From CAYZHV01 sp046541355 (GTDB lineage: Bacteria; Spirochaetota; Spirochaetia; DSM-27196; Alkalispirochaetaceae), in contig JBKHDM010000111.1 in the NCBI GenBank assembly GCA_046541355.1, forward strand, positions 1 through 7,261: DNA of 7,261 nucleotides, given 5' to 3'. The position numbers and the translations under genes were made by a program. The number at the start of each line of letters is the position of its first letter. Position 1 is the stretch's first letter. Shown piece after piece: positions 5,005-7,261 of the stretch. The notes beneath the pieces are model-generated. The model was not told where the DNA came from. It ran no database searches and saw nothing but the letters and a program-made list of their open reading frames with translations.

Positions 5005-7261
5005 GTGGCCGAACAAGATTCTCTCTTCGCCGGGGACGGTCGAAGCGCTCCCCTGGCAGACCGGATGCGACCGCGGAACCTCGACGAGTTCGTCGGTCAG
5101 GACCATATTCTCGGCCCCGGGAGACTGCTCAGGCGCGCTATCCAGGCGGACCAGCTATCCTCCCTAATATTCTCGGGTCCGCCGGGAACTGGCAAGACCA
5201 CCCTGGCCAGGGTCATCGCCAACACGACAAAAAGCAGGTTCGCCTCGGTCAACGCGGTCCTCGGTGGGGTAAAAGAGCTGCGCCAGGAAGTCTCCGCCGC
5301 CGAGGAGCACCGAAACCTCTACGGAAGGCGAACCATCCTCTTCGTCGATGAGGTTCATCGCTGGAACAAGGCGCAGCAGGACGCCCTTCTGCCCTGGGTG
5401 GAGAACGGAACGGTTATCCTCATCGGGGCAACGACGGAGAACCCCTTTTTCGAGGTCAACAAGGCGCTGGTCTCCAGGAGTAGAGTATTTCTCCTCACCC
5501 CTCTCAGGGAGGAGGATCTCGCGAGGGTGCTCGACGCCGCCCTCTCCAACCGGGAACGGGGTTACGGTACGTTCAATGTCTCCATCACCTCCGAGGCCCG
5601 GGAACATCTGATTCGCACCGCTTCCGGCGACGCCCGCACCCTCCTCAACGCCCTCGAGCTCGCCGTGGAGACTACCCCCGAGCGGTTTCCTCCTCCTGAG
5701 GGGGGACAGATCGTTGTTGATCTCTCCATAGCTGAGGAGAGTATCCAGCGCCGGGCGGTCCTCTACGACAAGGAGGGAGACTACCACTTCGATACGATCT
5801 CCGCCTTCATAAAGTCTCTGCGCGGCTCGGACCCCGACGCGGCCCTCTACTGGCTCGCAACGATGGTCGCAGCGGGAGAGGATCCAAGGTTCATCTTTCG
5901 CAGGATGCTCATCAGCGCAAGCGAGGACGTCGGCCTGGCGGACCCTCACGCCCTGACCGTGGTAGCATCGGCGGCGGCCGCCTTCGACCGAGTCGGCATG
6001 CCCGAGGGGAACTTTCATCTCGCTCACGCCGCCCTCTACCTCGCCGGAGCCCCGAAATCAAACTCGACCCTCGGCTTCTTCGACGCCCTCGACACTGTTC
6101 GCACCGAGCGGGGCGGCGAGGTCCCGAACCATCTGCGGGACGCATCCCGGGACGCCAAAGGGTTCGGCCACGGCGAGGGGTATCTCTACCCTCACGCCTA
6201 CCGGGAGCACTGGGTAGCCCAGCAGTATCTGCCCGAGAGCCTCCAGGGGGTTCTGTTCTACCAGCCCGGACAACTCGGATGGGAGGGGGAGCGGAGGTCT
6301 GAACTGCTCCAACGGCGGGAGCTGCAGCTGTCGGCTCTCCGGGAACAGGAGAGCTCCCGGGAGGTTCTCACCTTCACCCCCGATGCCCTCTCCCCCCGAT
6401 CGGCGGCGTGGCGCAGGCGAGGCGAAACCGAGAGGCAGGAGCGGCTGATGAGACTCCGGGAGCGGCTTCTCGAAAAGCTCGAGGTGGGGCGGCATCAGCG
6501 GCTTTTTTTTGCCGGCACCCCGGCGGATCTGCTCATCTGGGAGCTCCTGCGCCGGGTGCCGGAGGGGCAACTGCTCTATCTGCCGGTCACGGATAAGGAA
6601 AAAAGCTCGGTTGCTCAAGAGTCCGAGAGGCTCGACCCGCTGCACCGCCCGAGAATTCTCGAGCCCTCCCTCACCCTTCAGCGCCCCGACGGCGATGTCG
6701 CAACAGATGAGGGAGGCTCATCGAGGGATAACGCCTCGTGCCGGGACGCTGAGGCGCCGCCGGAGGCAGCGATCATCCTCCAGCCGCCCGAGGCGCGGGC
6801 CGCCCTGAAGGCCCTCACGGCCCTTGCCCCCGGGGTCGGAATGCCCCTGCTTTTCGCACTTGCCCTTCCGGCGGAGGGAACAAAGCTCTCGCAGTTGCTC
6901 GAGCCGAAGGGGTCCCGGGAGCTTGTGGAGCACCTCGAGTCGGTGGAGCAGATCCTCTACACCCCCGGGGAGCGGGAGGTTCGCCGGATCCTCGGGGAAG
7001 GCGGGTTTGAGCTTGTCGACCTCGAGCGCCTGGAGACTCACCATCAGCGCCTCGTCGATCCCGAAGCGCTGAAGCACTGGCTCGACCCGGGGCATCCGGG
7101 CTACGGAGAACAGCTTCTCAACCGCCTGGGAGCGTCGAAGGCCTCGGAGGTCCGCAAGCAGATTACCGCGGAAATCGAGGTTGGAGAGCACGACTGGCGG
7201 CGGGTTGACATCATCTGCCGTTGCCGTTACACAGGGCCTGCCCCAGGGCCACAGCCGGAGC
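5005..7261 (+). CDS. rarA: RarA/MgsA-type AAA+ ATPase with long C-terminal extension (3' end outside window)
   Basis: The frame is open from GTG 5005 to the window edge (at least 752 codons). RarA is a clamp-loader-related AAA+ ATPase that acts on DNA ends and gaps at stalled replication forks with SSB, in the cytoplasm. The family signature ADRMRPRNLDEFVGQ (28-42) is followed by Walker A GPPGTGKT (58-65), Walker B FVDEVHR (113-119), sensor 1 GATTENP (141-147), arginine-finger region SRSR (157-160) and sensor 2 SGDAR (207-211). The RarA tetramerisation region follows, with SLRGSDPDAALYW (271-283), ASEDVG (305-310), APKSN (349-353) and VPNHLRD (373-379). All ATPase residues look intact. The E. 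coli protein ends near residue 447, but here at least 320 more residues follow. Parts resemble a degenerate class I methyltransferase: RLFFAGTPADLL (499-510), then ALTALAPG (604-611), then GGFELVDLERLE (666-677). An acidic, likely disordered stretch lies at about 555-590. The GTG start is the only usual start codon upstream of the conserved motif and has no clear ribosome-binding site. The gene diverges from the envelope pair. Confidence 0.9.
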   Translation, partial: MAEQDSLFAGDGRSAPLADRMRPRNLDEFVGQDHILGPGRLLRRAIQADQLSSLIFSGPPGTGKTTLARVIANTTKSRFASVNAVLGGVKELRQEVSAAEEHRNLYGRRTILFVDEVHRWNKAQQDALLPWVENGTVILIGATTENPFFEVNKALVSRSRVFLLTPLREEDLARVLDAALSNRERGYGTFNVSITSEAREHLIRTASGDARTLLNALELAVETTPERFPPPEGGQIVVDLSIAEESIQRRAVLYDKEGDYHFDTISAFIKSLRGSDPDAALYWLATMVAAGEDPRFIFRRMLISASEDVGLADPHALTVVASAAAAFDRVGMPEGNFHLAHAALYLAGAPKSNSTLGFFDALDTVRTERGGEVPNHLRDASRDAKGFGHGEGYLYPHAYREHWVAQQYLPESLQGVLFYQPGQLGWEGERRSELLQRRELQLSALREQESSREVLTFTPDALSPRSAAWRRRGETERQERLMRLRERLLEKLEVGRHQRLFFAGTPADLLIWELLRRVPEGQLLYLPVTDKEKSSVAQESERLDPLHRPRILEPSLTLQRPDGDVATDEGGSSRDNASCRDAEAPPEAAIILQPPEARAALKALTALAPGVGMPLLFALALPAEGTKLSQLLEPKGSRELVEHLESVEQILYTPGEREVRRILGEGGFELVDLERLETHHQRLVDPEALKHWLDPGHPGYGEQLLNRLGASKASEVRKQITAEIEVGEHDWRRVDIICRCRYTGPAPGPQPE
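6503..6510 (+). repeat. Homopolymer run of eight T inside the rarA extension
   Basis: The codons CTT TTT TTT (Leu500, Phe501, Phe502) form T8 in an otherwise GC-rich gene. Gaining one T would shift into a frame that stops at 6594-6596; losing one would shift into a frame that stops near 6808. Either would leave the ATPase core intact and remove most of the extension. The run may simply be tolerated codon choice. Confidence 0.7.

Noticed and set aside
5001..5060. A promoter on the minus strand for the exported-protein gene within the first rarA codons.
   Set aside because: Only poor -10/-35 matches (such as GAATCT) are visible in this GC-rich stretch, so no site can be named although one must exist nearby.
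4984..5106. A longer N-terminus for the exported protein starting at 5106.
   Set aside because: It would bury the signal peptide 41 residues in and overlap the rarA start, and the strong Shine-Dalgarno sits at the 4983 start.
5164..6027. A 287-codon open frame on the minus strand opposite rarA.
   Set aside because: It lies fully antisense to the conserved RarA core, its composition (Gly/Glu/Arg/Val-rich without domain motifs) is that of a reverse-strand shadow in GC-rich DNA, and the plus strand has every RarA motif.

Overview
The window is GC-rich and gene-dense. It holds four protein genes and no RNA genes, insertion sequences, CRISPR arrays or long repeats. It looks like the chromosome of a Gram-negative-type bacterium: one gene has a lipoprotein signal with a clear lipobox, another has a Sec-type signal peptide, and Shine-Dalgarno sites are strong. 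The unusually long RarA with a large C-terminal extension, next to envelope genes of unrecognised type, would fit a GC-rich spirochaete. That placement is an inference from memory of family architecture, not something the bases prove.

Layout. Positions 1-114 are a leader with two possible ribosome-binding sites. Positions 115-1257 (+) encode a cytoplasmic, highly charged coiled-coil protein made of about four diverged ~80-residue units. It converges on a minus-strand pair and shares the four bases CTAG at 1254-1257 with it, so both genes end in overlapping TAG stops. The minus-strand pair is transcribed from about 4983 down to 1254. The first gene (4983-2734) encodes a 749-residue exported, mostly helical protein that I do not recognise. 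The second (2741-1254) encodes a 495-residue lipoprotein with a PQQ-type beta-propeller and a C-terminal beta-sandwich-like domain. The two reading frames overlap by 8 bases and are probably translationally coupled, so they may form one envelope module.

Divergent from this pair, with only 21 bases between start codons, is a rarA (mgsA) homologue. It begins at a GTG at 5005 and is still open at the right edge. Its first ~430 residues are a canonical RarA clamp-loader-like AAA+ ATPase, which acts at stalled replication forks. At least 320 more residues follow; they look like a degenerate class I methyltransferase fold and contain an acidic, probably disordered insert and a run of eight T in the coding sequence.

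The best leads are the RarA extension with its T8 tract, the four-fold repeat of the coiled-coil protein, the exported helical protein/propeller lipoprotein pair, and the very tight divergent start region, where the Shine-Dalgarno of one gene occupies the place where the other's would be. I see no convincing evidence for a wholly new defence or mobile system here.
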